A stretch of DNA of 64,000 nt from Pirellula sp. (GTDB lineage Bacteria; Planctomycetota; Planctomycetia; Pirellulales; Pirellulaceae). Positions 9,964-18,081 of the stretch are shown here, piece after piece. A program made the position numbers and the translations under genes. The notes under the pieces were generated by a model. That model was not told where the DNA came from. It did no database searches and saw nothing but the letters and a program-made list of their open reading frames with translations. Location: positions 45,527 through 109,526 of the forward strand of contig JAJTID010000077.1 of assembly GCA_021300155.1 (NCBI GenBank), given 5' to 3'. How positions within the stretch are numbered: the stretch's first letter is position 1; each line of letters begins with the position of its first letter.

Positions 9964-9983
9964 GATTTTGATTCGGATCCGTG

Positions 9984-11861
9984 TTAGTAGGATTCCCAGA
10001 CTGTTGTATAGCCACCAACCCGTTCGAAATAGCCTATCATATCGGCATAGAACGGATGGTTCGCCAATGTGGCACTGTCGCCGATCACCACCAATCTCCT
10101 TCGTGCTCTCGTCATTGCGACATTCATTCGCCGCGTATCCCCTAGAAATCCAATTTCTCCTATTGAGTTCGAGCGGACCAAACTGATGATCACGGCTTCT
10201 TTTTCGCGACCTTGGAAACCATCGACAGTGTCCACTTCAACACCCGATGAGCAACGGTCTCTAATCCATCGAACTTGCGCTGCATACGGTGCGATGACTG
10301 CAATATCACTCGGGGGCAATCCTTGATCCAGCCATTGGTCCACCCATTGAAGGACCAACTGGCCTTCTTGTGAATTCAAACGACTCTCACCATCTTGCTC
10401 TTCCTCCTCGTCCCAACTAGCGCCTGCTGTGTCGATAAAAGTCGCGGCGCCTTCGGAGTATGGAGATGTAGCCACATTCGGAAGATCGCACAGCCGATGC
10501 GACATCACGGACGCATCGGCAATCAGAGAGCCATCGTAAAACTGATCCGAAGAAAACTGCATGATATGCTCATGCATTCGATACTGCGTCGTCAATCGAC
10601 GCGTAACCTTTTCGCCATAGAGGGCGACCAAGCGTTCCATCATACTGACAGCGAACCCCTCGCGCGAAGCTTCGGCCGACAATACCGTCGGTGGAAGCTG
10701 GCAATGGTCCCCTGCGAACACGACCTTCTCCGCCCGCGTAATCACTGGCCAACAACCCGACACTGTACTTTGGCAAGCTTCATCAATAACTGCCAAATCG
10801 AAACGGCGGTCGCCAAGCACTTCGGGATCGAAGGTCGCCGTCGCGCATAGAACATCAGCTCGATCGAGTGCCGTTGCAATGAGTTGCCGTTCGTAAGTCC
10901 TCGCATCGTCTCGCAATCTTCGAGCTTCTTGCCTCATGTCTTGTCTTGAGCCAGGAGCGGGTTTCGCACGCGTAAACTTGGACGCTTTCCGCATGAGTTG
11001 ATCGGCTTCTTTGAACATGGCCCGAATCACATCTTGTGCAGGATCTCTTTCGATAATCGCATCCAAGGTGTATCGTTGCAAATCTTCTTGAACGCGCGCA
11101 GGGTGGCCGATCCTGACCATCGATAGCTTGTATCGCGTCAGTCGGTCTAAAAGATTGTCGACTCCAGTGTTGCTCGGAGCGGTTGCAAAGACCTTGAGAC
11201 CCTTCTTGACAGCCTGGAAGATCAGCTCTGCGACGGTCGTGGTTTTCCCAGTACCTGGAGGACCATGAATGATTGCGATGTCACGACAAGCCAGCGCCGT
11301 GAGGATCGATTGTTGCTGCGAAGTGTTCAGCGCCGCTTGGAACTCAATTTCCTTGATTTCGTCCACAATCGGCTCGCGATCCCCTAGCAGAATGTCTCGC
11401 ATTTGGGCAACCCGTGCTCGCCCGGTTTGTGCATGATTCATCGCAGAGAGTTGCCGAGATCGAGTAACCTCGTCAGCGGACAAGTCGATGCGAAATTTGT
11501 TTCCATCCGGCCATTCATCGACCGCGATCTCAACGTGTCGTGCACTCCTAGCCGAAACGATTCCGTAGAGCCAATCTTCTTCCGGTGCCTCGTCGTAGGA
11601 CAACAACACCGGAGCCCCAACTCGGAATCGATTCCATGGAAGACCCATCTCACGATTTCGTTTCACTAGTGAAAGAAGATATCGCCCGCCCAATCCAGTT
11701 CGGTAGTCTTCGATCGCCAAGTCGATAAGAGCTTCGCCATGCTTCTCCGCATTCTTGTCACCGCGACGTTGGCGACGTTCAGCCAGTCTCGCGCGTTCCG
11801 CATCCGACTCCAGTTGAAGACAATACCTTAACTTGTCAAAATACTTTTGATGTTCCATCAT
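9984..11861 (-). CDS. SF1 superfamily DNA/RNA helicase (UPF1/IGHMBP2-like)
   Basis: A 625-residue AAA-domain helicase of the UPF1-like SF1B group, as in eukaryotic IGHMBP2 and many bacteria. Motif I is HGPPGTGKTTT, motif II is VIDEACQS (DEAC), motif III is VVFAGDHCQLPPT, and the C-terminal RecA-like domain has QYRMHEH, VDTVDGFQGREKE and NVAMTRARR. An N-terminal beta-barrel-like region (about 60-150) precedes the motor. No nuclease domain is fused. It likely unwinds nucleic acid 5' to 3'; the substrate is not known. It starts with a double ATG nine bases after the upstream membrane-protein stop. It has no obvious partner. Confidence 0.9.
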   Translation of the reverse strand: MMEHQKYFDKLRYCLQLESDAERARLAERRQRRGDKNAEKHGEALIDLAIEDYRTGLGGRYLLSLVKRNREMGLPWNRFRVGAPVLLSYDEAPEEDWLYGIVSARSARHVEIAVDEWPDGNKFRIDLSADEVTRSRQLSAMNHAQTGRARVAQMRDILLGDREPIVDEIKEIEFQAALNTSQQQSILTALACRDIAIIHGPPGTGKTTTVAELIFQAVKKGLKVFATAPSNTGVDNLLDRLTRYKLSMVRIGHPARVQEDLQRYTLDAIIERDPAQDVIRAMFKEADQLMRKASKFTRAKPAPGSRQDMRQEARRLRDDARTYERQLIATALDRADVLCATATFDPEVLGDRRFDLAVIDEACQSTVSGCWPVITRAEKVVFAGDHCQLPPTVLSAEASREGFAVSMMERLVALYGEKVTRRLTTQYRMHEHIMQFSSDQFYDGSLIADASVMSHRLCDLPNVATSPYSEGAATFIDTAGASWDEEEEQDGESRLNSQEGQLVLQWVDQWLDQGLPPSDIAVIAPYAAQVRWIRDRCSSGVEVDTVDGFQGREKEAVIISLVRSNSIGEIGFLGDTRRMNVAMTRARRRLVVIGDSATLANHPFYADMIGYFERVGGYTTVWESY

Positions 11862-11870
11862 CTATTGGTA

Positions 11871-12398
11871 TCAGCCGATGCTGACAGTTTCCCTCTCTTC
11901 GGATGGAGTCACTCGAGATCTCATTGCGACTCCACGCCTCCATTCTCGCACAAGGTTTACTCCAGTAAGTATCACTCCTAGCAACACAGCTGGTATCAGT
12001 GGAATATCGACAGAGGTTACGATCGCAAAGCCACAACGCTGCCAAATATAGTCTTTCGACCAAGTACTCGCGTTTGGCAACCAGATGAACCATTGCCACC
12101 CGCTGACGGCCAACAAGCCAAGGATTCCAACAGCGAACAGTCCGACCGCAATCCGGCGCAACAATTTGCTCGACAGATTTGCGCGGTAAAAGAAGTAGAT
12201 TAGCGGCGGGCCAACAATAGCCAACCAGGCAGCATGCATGGCCACGAGATCACCAATCTCTGGGCCGCAGCCCCAGGGGCCGCACACCGAATGATCAGCC
12301 TCTGAAAAAATCCCTTTGGTTTGAAGCGCAGCGAGAACAAGGACGGCCCAAATGACGGGCAATACAACGAGTTCCAAGAGTCTTTGCAGTCGAATCAT
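11871..12398 (-). CDS. Multi-pass membrane protein, unknown
   Basis: A hydrophobic protein of 175 residues with about four membrane segments (near 9-24, 50-67, 82-100, 130-150) and a short charged C-terminal tail. I chose the ATG at 12398; the longer open frame from 12512 would overlap the upstream gene's coding end and add a polar stretch with no membrane character. A CGPWGCGPE motif between helices 1 and 2 puts two cysteines in the first loop. No family recognised. It lies nine bases upstream of the helicase gene. Confidence 0.62.
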   Translation of the reverse strand: MIRLQRLLELVVLPVIWAVLVLAALQTKGIFSEADHSVCGPWGCGPEIGDLVAMHAAWLAIVGPPLIYFFYRANLSSKLLRRIAVGLFAVGILGLLAVSGWQWFIWLPNASTWSKDYIWQRCGFAIVTSVDIPLIPAVLLGVILTGVNLVREWRRGVAMRSRVTPSEERETVSIG

Positions 12399-12456
12399 GC
12401 AGCGATTGTAGCCAAAATCGAAAAGAGTTGGGCCGCAATCTTGGCGGCACAATTGT

Positions 12457-12939
12457 TCAATTCGTTGCTTGCTTGTCCGAAGAACTATGGTCGTGAACAA
12501 TCTTCCAACCATTCTCAGTCATCTTCCAGACCAATGAAAAGTTGCCGGCAATTGGTTCATCCCTCTCCAGCTTCCAACGCCCTAACATCAATGCAACATT
12601 GGAGTCTAACTGCGTCGTCTCCAGTTCCGAAAAGGTAAGCTTTCCCATCGCTTTTTTGTCTGGATAGTTTTTCTTGTATCGGTCCAACGTAGCCTGCCAG
12701 CCTCGCTCGGTCTTTCCGCCGGAGCTGAACGTCATCTTTGGGTCGTTCCAATAAGCTCTCATGAACGCGGGGATATCACCACGATTCCATGCAGCCGATT
12801 GTTCTGCAAGCATCGGTTCCAGCACTGCCCCAAGATCCTTCGACTGCAAAGATGCATTCGCCTCATCCGATTGGCGCAGTGTCCAAAACCCGCAAGACAA
12901 CATGACAACGCCTACAACAAGGGCCAAAAGTCTTCTCAT
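12457..12939 (-). CDS. Secreted SnoaL-like/DUF4440 (NTF2-fold) protein
   Basis: A 160-residue protein with an N-terminal signal peptide (MRRLLALVVGVVMLSCGFW) and an NTF2-like domain. The pattern AWNRGDIPAFMRAYWNDPKMTF, then GWQATLDRYKKNYPD, and FSLVWKMTENGWKIVHDH at the end is typical of the SnoaL-like/DUF4440 group, whose members bind small ligands or act as isomerases. The Cys in LSCGF could be a lipobox, but the following residues fit poorly. It sits between the large secreted protein (13005) and the membrane protein (12398), all on the minus strand. No substrate can be named. Confidence 0.78.
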   Translation of the reverse strand: MRRLLALVVGVVMLSCGFWTLRQSDEANASLQSKDLGAVLEPMLAEQSAAWNRGDIPAFMRAYWNDPKMTFSSGGKTERGWQATLDRYKKNYPDKKAMGKLTFSELETTQLDSNVALMLGRWKLERDEPIAGNFSLVWKMTENGWKIVHDHSSSDKQATN

Positions 12940-13004
12940 CGGATGTTTCGTTTTCTACAGTCGGTTAAAGTCCAAATTCTCAATTCACTTGCAAGCACTA
13001 ATCG

Positions 13005-14759
13005 TTAGTCTCGCTTGAGTGTAAAAGTCGTGTAGTGCAATCCGTTTTCTTCTTCCGTCATGAAGGCCCCAGCGGGAACCATGTATTTGGACAACTGCTC
13101 AAAGGGCGGAAGATTTCGTCCTTTGAGTGCTGAGACGAGGGCACCGAAGAAAGGATTATTCTGGGACATATCTTCCAATCTCTTCACGTTTTCTGGATCC
13201 TTTGCAAGATCGTAGAACAACCGCAGTTGCTCCTCTGGCCTTTGATACGACATGATCGAGTACTCTTTTTCCTTCAATTGAGCTTTGATCTTGTCACGAA
13301 TAAGTTTGTACTCGATCGAATCGCTGAGCAGGCTATCGCCGTCCTCGAACGTCGCGATCGCTTGTTCAATCGACTCCAATGCGTCACTAATCAGAAGATC
13401 ATTGCCCACCATTGCAAAGGCTGGCCGTGGAGCTCGCACTGTCGCGCTATTGATGTTGATGTCCAGAAAGTAAACCGTCGTGTCGCCGATCTGCTTCGAT
13501 GTCCATCGCGATTCACGTAATTTGGCTTTTTCAAAGAGCTTTGGCAAAGTCTCCGATTTCAAGCGATCCGATTTCTTCATGTGAATACCGAACAAATTGG
13601 ATTGGCTATTGATCTTCTTGGAGGGCAAAACCACTTGAGTCAACGTGACACGGTCATCCAATTGCTCCAAAAAGTCTTTTCGAATATCGATGCCTGTTTC
13701 TCGATTAGCATTCGCAATAACATTGCTTTCGAAGGCGTTTTCACCACCAAATGTATCAACGATCTCCTGAACTGCTTTCAGCGTTTTTTGAAAATCCCAA
13801 TTCATGGTGTTGTAACTGACCACGGTATCGTTGATCCATGCTTCTGGCTCTGTCGATCCACTCTTGGGGCGAAGAGCACGCAGAACCCCTTGGCGATTGG
13901 TTTCCATCAGCATGTGGAAGTGAGCAATCGAATCGAACTCTTTCGTTCCAAGAATCAAACTACCTCCCATCGCTTTGAAGCCATCTAGTCCCAGGGTTTT
14001 CATCGCAGTTAAGGCGATGAACGAAGATGGACTTTGTTTTAGAGATTCTCGGGCGATCGCGATTGGATCGACATAAAACGAAATCTGGGGACGCTCTCCA
14101 GCAGTCCCCACACATCGGCTAAGAATGTCGGTAAAGTTTCGATTGTCTGCAAGTGGAGTATGATCGATACCGCTTCCCTGCCAAATCTGCGCCAATGTTT
14201 CAATGTAGTCAGCAGTGGTACTTGCAATCAAAACACCTGAGTCGATGAAATATCCGAATTGGCGCGATGCGTTGCCTGATTCGTATCGCACCACTTCGAG
14301 CTTTCCAATTGACTTCGTCACACGCTTCAGATTGCCTCGCTCAAGAATGCGTTGATCTAAGCGTTCAATGATCAATTCGACGGCTGGCATTTCGGATCCT
14401 GCCTCGATCAAAAAGCAAATCGCAGGATTCGTTTTGGTAGGAATGACAGCCATTGCCATTTCACCATTAGGAATCGAAAGCAGTTCGTCGAAGTTAACAC
14501 CAACTTCCTTTTGCATCCCCTGCACCAATTGGGTAAAGGAGGTGTAGAAACTGTCGATGATAGGTTTTATATCCTTATCCTCTGTCATCTTCCCAGTGGA
14601 AGTTTCAGCCATCTTGTCCTTTAATTCTCGCGAGTCATTCACGCGTGCGTAGACGATAGCTTTACCGGAGAAAAGCCTCGGGGCAGTCGGTCGTTCCGCA
14701 AGAACAGGAGTGGCAAAAGCCATCAATAAACCAGTTGTCAAAAGTGTTGATTTTCTCAT
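13005..14759 (-). CDS. Large secreted protein, unknown (planctomycete-specific type)
   Basis: A 584-residue exported protein with a clean signal peptide (MRKSTLLTTGLLMAFATPVLAE, cleavage after VLA). The rest is soluble, mixed alpha/beta, with no cysteines of note and no recognised catalytic motif. Phrases such as GEMAMAVIPTKTNPAICFLIEAG, FGYFIDSGVLIASTTADY and RPAFAMVGNDLLISDALESIEQAI recall planctomycete surface proteins that pair two similar halves, loosely like DUF3352, but I would not assign that family firmly. It lies 154 bases after the secretin-like gene and on the same strand. Confidence 0.75.
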   Translation of the reverse strand: MRKSTLLTTGLLMAFATPVLAERPTAPRLFSGKAIVYARVNDSRELKDKMAETSTGKMTEDKDIKPIIDSFYTSFTQLVQGMQKEVGVNFDELLSIPNGEMAMAVIPTKTNPAICFLIEAGSEMPAVELIIERLDQRILERGNLKRVTKSIGKLEVVRYESGNASRQFGYFIDSGVLIASTTADYIETLAQIWQGSGIDHTPLADNRNFTDILSRCVGTAGERPQISFYVDPIAIARESLKQSPSSFIALTAMKTLGLDGFKAMGGSLILGTKEFDSIAHFHMLMETNRQGVLRALRPKSGSTEPEAWINDTVVSYNTMNWDFQKTLKAVQEIVDTFGGENAFESNVIANANRETGIDIRKDFLEQLDDRVTLTQVVLPSKKINSQSNLFGIHMKKSDRLKSETLPKLFEKAKLRESRWTSKQIGDTTVYFLDININSATVRAPRPAFAMVGNDLLISDALESIEQAIATFEDGDSLLSDSIEYKLIRDKIKAQLKEKEYSIMSYQRPEEQLRLFYDLAKDPENVKRLEDMSQNNPFFGALVSALKGRNLPPFEQLSKYMVPAGAFMTEEENGLHYTTFTLKRD

Positions 14760-14913
14760 AGTCTTTCGAATTCGACGAACCCGTCGGTATATTGGAAATT
14801 TTTGTGGTTTAAGTTGCTAGTGGTTTAGGTTAGGTCAGAGAAGGATACGAATAAACCCCTTTCCGGCAACGGGGTAAGTCGAAGAGGAAACGGCAAGACA
14901 GAGATTCCGAACG

Positions 14914-17900
14914 CTAGCGGTTACGCGAACTTTTGTTTTTGTTACTCGGTGACGCTGTTTGTTGCTGTTGATTCGTCGGAGGTTTACCTTTGTCTGCATT
15001 TTCATTGGGTTGCTGACGTTGGTTTTTATCGCCGCCGCTGCGCATCAGCGCCATGAGGGCTTTCTCCATGGCCTCGGAATTTGTCCCCCCCAACTGAATC
15101 ATTTGCACCGCTCCGCTCGGCTCGGCGGCTTTGTCCAGTTCCTTGATCATTTCGATGACCAGCTTTAACAGGTCCTCGCCTTCGGCCGAGACCAAAATGG
15201 AATTCGTTACGCGATCGATCCCCATCGAGAGTCGACCGGTGAAACTAAAGTTCATACCTCCACCTTCACTGATGGAGTCTCCAGAGTCATCATGCTTCGA
15301 CTCCGTCGCGCCACCTGCTCCCGTTTTGCCTTTGTTGAAAGCCTTGTCGTTCGTGCTCAACAGATCTCGATAGGCGTCCTTAATTGTCTCAACAACAGAT
15401 TCCGCATTCGAATGTTCAATGCGAACCAGCTTGGTAAACCGAAGTCGCTGTTTGTTCGTCTTTTCCGGTACGTCCCAGAGTTCGATCAACTCTCGAATAG
15501 TTTTAAGTTGCTTTTCATTGGCTCCAATCACCATCAAGCTACGGGTGTCCGAGTCCGAGATGAACTTTAACTTACGCTGGCGGCCAAGCTGAGGATCGCT
15601 CTTCTTCTCCTTGGGCGTATCGAATCCAAAGATAAATCCGAATAAGTCTGAATCTTTCTTCCCTTTTTCATCGTCTTCCTTGAAATAGTCCTTCAAATTC
15701 AACTCAATCCAGCTAGGCCGTGCATTCTTGATATAGAAAACCTCGTAGCTTTTCTGAGGTGGAGCGTTCGTTTGCATGATGCGTTCGAGGCGATCGAGAG
15801 CATCGAGATCATCCCCTTTGAGTACAAGATTTCCAGCTTCGTCAAAGCTGATCTCAATCGGTTTTGCATCAGCAATCGTTGTACCACCAGTCGATGATTG
15901 AGTCTTTGATTGTGAATCTGTCTTACTTGCTTTCACATCTCCCTTTACCTTCTCTGAGTTCACGTGATCGCTGGATTGAAATGCTACCATATTTGAGAAT
16001 CGATTGATTTGAGGAATTGCGTCCGATGGGTTAAGCAAGCTCCTTGAGTGAATCGACACTTCGGTAATGTCGTTGGTATTTGTATTCTCTTTCTTTTTGT
16101 CAGTAGTGCTGCCAGTCTCGTTTTCATCCTTGGCCTTTATCGGCTCTTCCGAATCGATTGGCTCTTTTGGCTTGATCACATCTATCTTTTTGTCCAACTC
16201 GAATTCAAAATCTTGTGGCAGTTTCAGGGGATTGGGTGACATCTTGGACCAAGCTTCTTGAAGTCTCTGCAAGTATTCCTTCGTCTCTTGCGACCTGCTA
16301 GCATCAATCACTCGAACTCGGCTTTTATTTCCGCCTTCGGGAGGTAGTTCACCGAGCTTCATCAGCAGCTTATTGACCTCTTTGATCTCGACGTCGGTCG
16401 CCCAAAGAAGGATTTGGTTGTCCTGTGTATTTGCTCCAACACGAAATCCGTCGGTAGTTTCTTTCTTCTGGCTTGAACCCCATGGATCGTAGTAGCGATT
16501 GCGATTGTCTTCCTTCGACTCTTCCTTTCCCATAAGGAACTTAATCGTGCCAGCCACATCCTCTGCTCTCAGTCTACGCAACTGAATAACCTCGACGTCT
16601 CTAGCCGATCCGTCGAGGCGATCGATGGTTTGCTGTATCAGTAACTGATCGCCTAACGAAGCATAAGCGATAATCGTTTTGTTCTTTTCGTCCACTTCCA
16701 GTTTTGTCGTAGGCTCGAGAGCGTCCATAGCGATCATGGAAGCGACAAGCTGCTTTGGGTCGAGGGATGTCAAACGATAAACTCGCATCCGCGTTTCCAT
16801 GCGTTGCATATTGGCAGCCGAGTCGTTTGGTACATCAATTCGCTTGATAAAGGCTGCAATCACGGCCATCTTGTTGGGTGGCGCGTGCGCGATGATGCTG
16901 TTTCGGCGAACATTCGCCACGATGTATATCTCGGAGGGTTTGCTAGGCAAGGCCGGTTGCTTACCTTGCTGTTGTTGCTGCTGCAATTGCATCTGCATTT
17001 GTTGCTGTTGCATCATCAGTTCCTGAGGCGTTGTCGGTCGCTTCGACGAGGATTTGTCGTCGAATCCAATAAAGCTCGACAGCTGTTCCTTCGCTTCCGA
17101 TGCACGAACGAACTCTAGTTCAAATTCTCGGGCTAGTCCCTCTTGCGCGATCTCCGACTGCTCTTCATCCAGCACACGAAAGAGCTCTGTCAAGTTCGCT
17201 GCGGAATCCATGGCTTCTAGTCGATTGGTGGACTCCAATGCATTCAGTTTTCCGTTCGAACTGATGAGCGGTTCAAACTCTTTCACAACATCCTTTGCCA
17301 TCAATGAATTGAGACTAAAGGAGGTTCGGACGAAACGGTTTGGAGGGAGGGTCGATAATGCTTCCGGAGCAATCTTTGGCACCAATGCGACATTGATTCC
17401 AGCGGTCTTTACCACTTGAATCATGCCGTCCAACTCCAACATTGTGTAACCACGCGCCAGTAGATGCCGATTAAACAAATCTCGTGCTTCTTCGAGTGTA
17501 TACTTCCGCTGAGTGGCGATGTTCAAATAGTCGCTGGGAAGCTCCTGCCAGTCGAGTGAGAGATTCGACGCTTCTGCTAACCATCGCAGCAAATCAGGCC
17601 ATGGTTGATTTCGAAACTGAAACTGAATCATCCCTTGATCATCCGGTTTCGCATCAAACTCTCGTTTATTCGGTGGCTCGGGCGGCGATGTTTCTCGCTT
17701 GATCGATTCCGGCTTCGCATTCGCGGCAGCGGCATCTGCAGGTTGCCCCGTTTGGTTTGGTTGGCCAGGTGCACTGGCTCCATTGGTCTTCCCTGGCTTG
17801 CCTGGAGAAGTTTGCACAGGGGGAGTTTGGCCTGGTGCTACCGAGGGCTTGCTTAGTGCCGCTCCCGGTGGCAAAGTGATCTGTTGACTATCAGGCCCAA

Positions 17901-18081
17901 CAACCACGCCATCGGCTGATTGCATTATCACACTCGGCTGTGCAAAGCAGTTTGGTGAAAAAGCGATGAGACATACCACCAACGAAACGACAAAAATCCA
18001 TCGTCGCGAGCTTTCGACGCGTACTTTTGGGCTCAAAGAAAATCTAATCGGGAAGCAAAAAACGCTACTGGGCGTGAACAT
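14914..18081 (-). CDS. Secretin N-domain repeat protein (GspD-like, pore domain not evident)
   Basis: A 1055-residue exported protein. The start at 18081 is fixed by AAGGAG nine bases upstream and overlaps the previous gene's end by 17 bases. A signal segment (WIFVVSLVVCLIAFSPNCFAQ) is followed by a Pro/Gly/Gln linker, then repeated secretin N1/N2 (NolW-like) modules: IYIVANVRRNSIIAHAPPNK, KLEVDEKNKTIIAYA, VIQLRRLRAEDVAGTIKFLM, KFISDSDTRSLMVIGAN, and RIEHSNAESVVETIKDAY near the C-terminus. A Gln-rich low-complexity tract (about 390-410) interrupts them. I do not see the C-terminal beta-barrel signature of true secretins (VPLLGDIPLLG-like). The tail is polar and Asn/Gln rich. It may be a periplasmic or surface scaffold rather than a channel. 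Confidence 0.8.
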   Translation of the reverse strand: MFTPSSVFCFPIRFSLSPKVRVESSRRWIFVVSLVVCLIAFSPNCFAQPSVIMQSADGVVVGPDSQQITLPPGAALSKPSVAPGQTPPVQTSPGKPGKTNGASAPGQPNQTGQPADAAAANAKPESIKRETSPPEPPNKREFDAKPDDQGMIQFQFRNQPWPDLLRWLAEASNLSLDWQELPSDYLNIATQRKYTLEEARDLFNRHLLARGYTMLELDGMIQVVKTAGINVALVPKIAPEALSTLPPNRFVRTSFSLNSLMAKDVVKEFEPLISSNGKLNALESTNRLEAMDSAANLTELFRVLDEEQSEIAQEGLAREFELEFVRASEAKEQLSSFIGFDDKSSSKRPTTPQELMMQQQQMQMQLQQQQQQGKQPALPSKPSEIYIVANVRRNSIIAHAPPNKMAVIAAFIKRIDVPNDSAANMQRMETRMRVYRLTSLDPKQLVASMIAMDALEPTTKLEVDEKNKTIIAYASLGDQLLIQQTIDRLDGSARDVEVIQLRRLRAEDVAGTIKFLMGKEESKEDNRNRYYDPWGSSQKKETTDGFRVGANTQDNQILLWATDVEIKEVNKLLMKLGELPPEGGNKSRVRVIDASRSQETKEYLQRLQEAWSKMSPNPLKLPQDFEFELDKKIDVIKPKEPIDSEEPIKAKDENETGSTTDKKKENTNTNDITEVSIHSRSLLNPSDAIPQINRFSNMVAFQSSDHVNSEKVKGDVKASKTDSQSKTQSSTGGTTIADAKPIEISFDEAGNLVLKGDDLDALDRLERIMQTNAPPQKSYEVFYIKNARPSWIELNLKDYFKEDDEKGKKDSDLFGFIFGFDTPKEKKSDPQLGRQRKLKFISDSDTRSLMVIGANEKQLKTIRELIELWDVPEKTNKQRLRFTKLVRIEHSNAESVVETIKDAYRDLLSTNDKAFNKGKTGAGGATESKHDDSGDSISEGGGMNFSFTGRLSMGIDRVTNSILVSAEGEDLLKLVIEMIKELDKAAEPSGAVQMIQLGGTNSEAMEKALMALMRSGGDKNQRQQPNENADKGKPPTNQQQQTASPSNKNKSSRNR

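Noticed and set aside
16960..17030. Short repeated unit suggestive of a CRISPR or tandem repeat
   Set aside because: It is CAG/CAA-type low complexity coding for a Gln-rich tract in the secretin-like protein.
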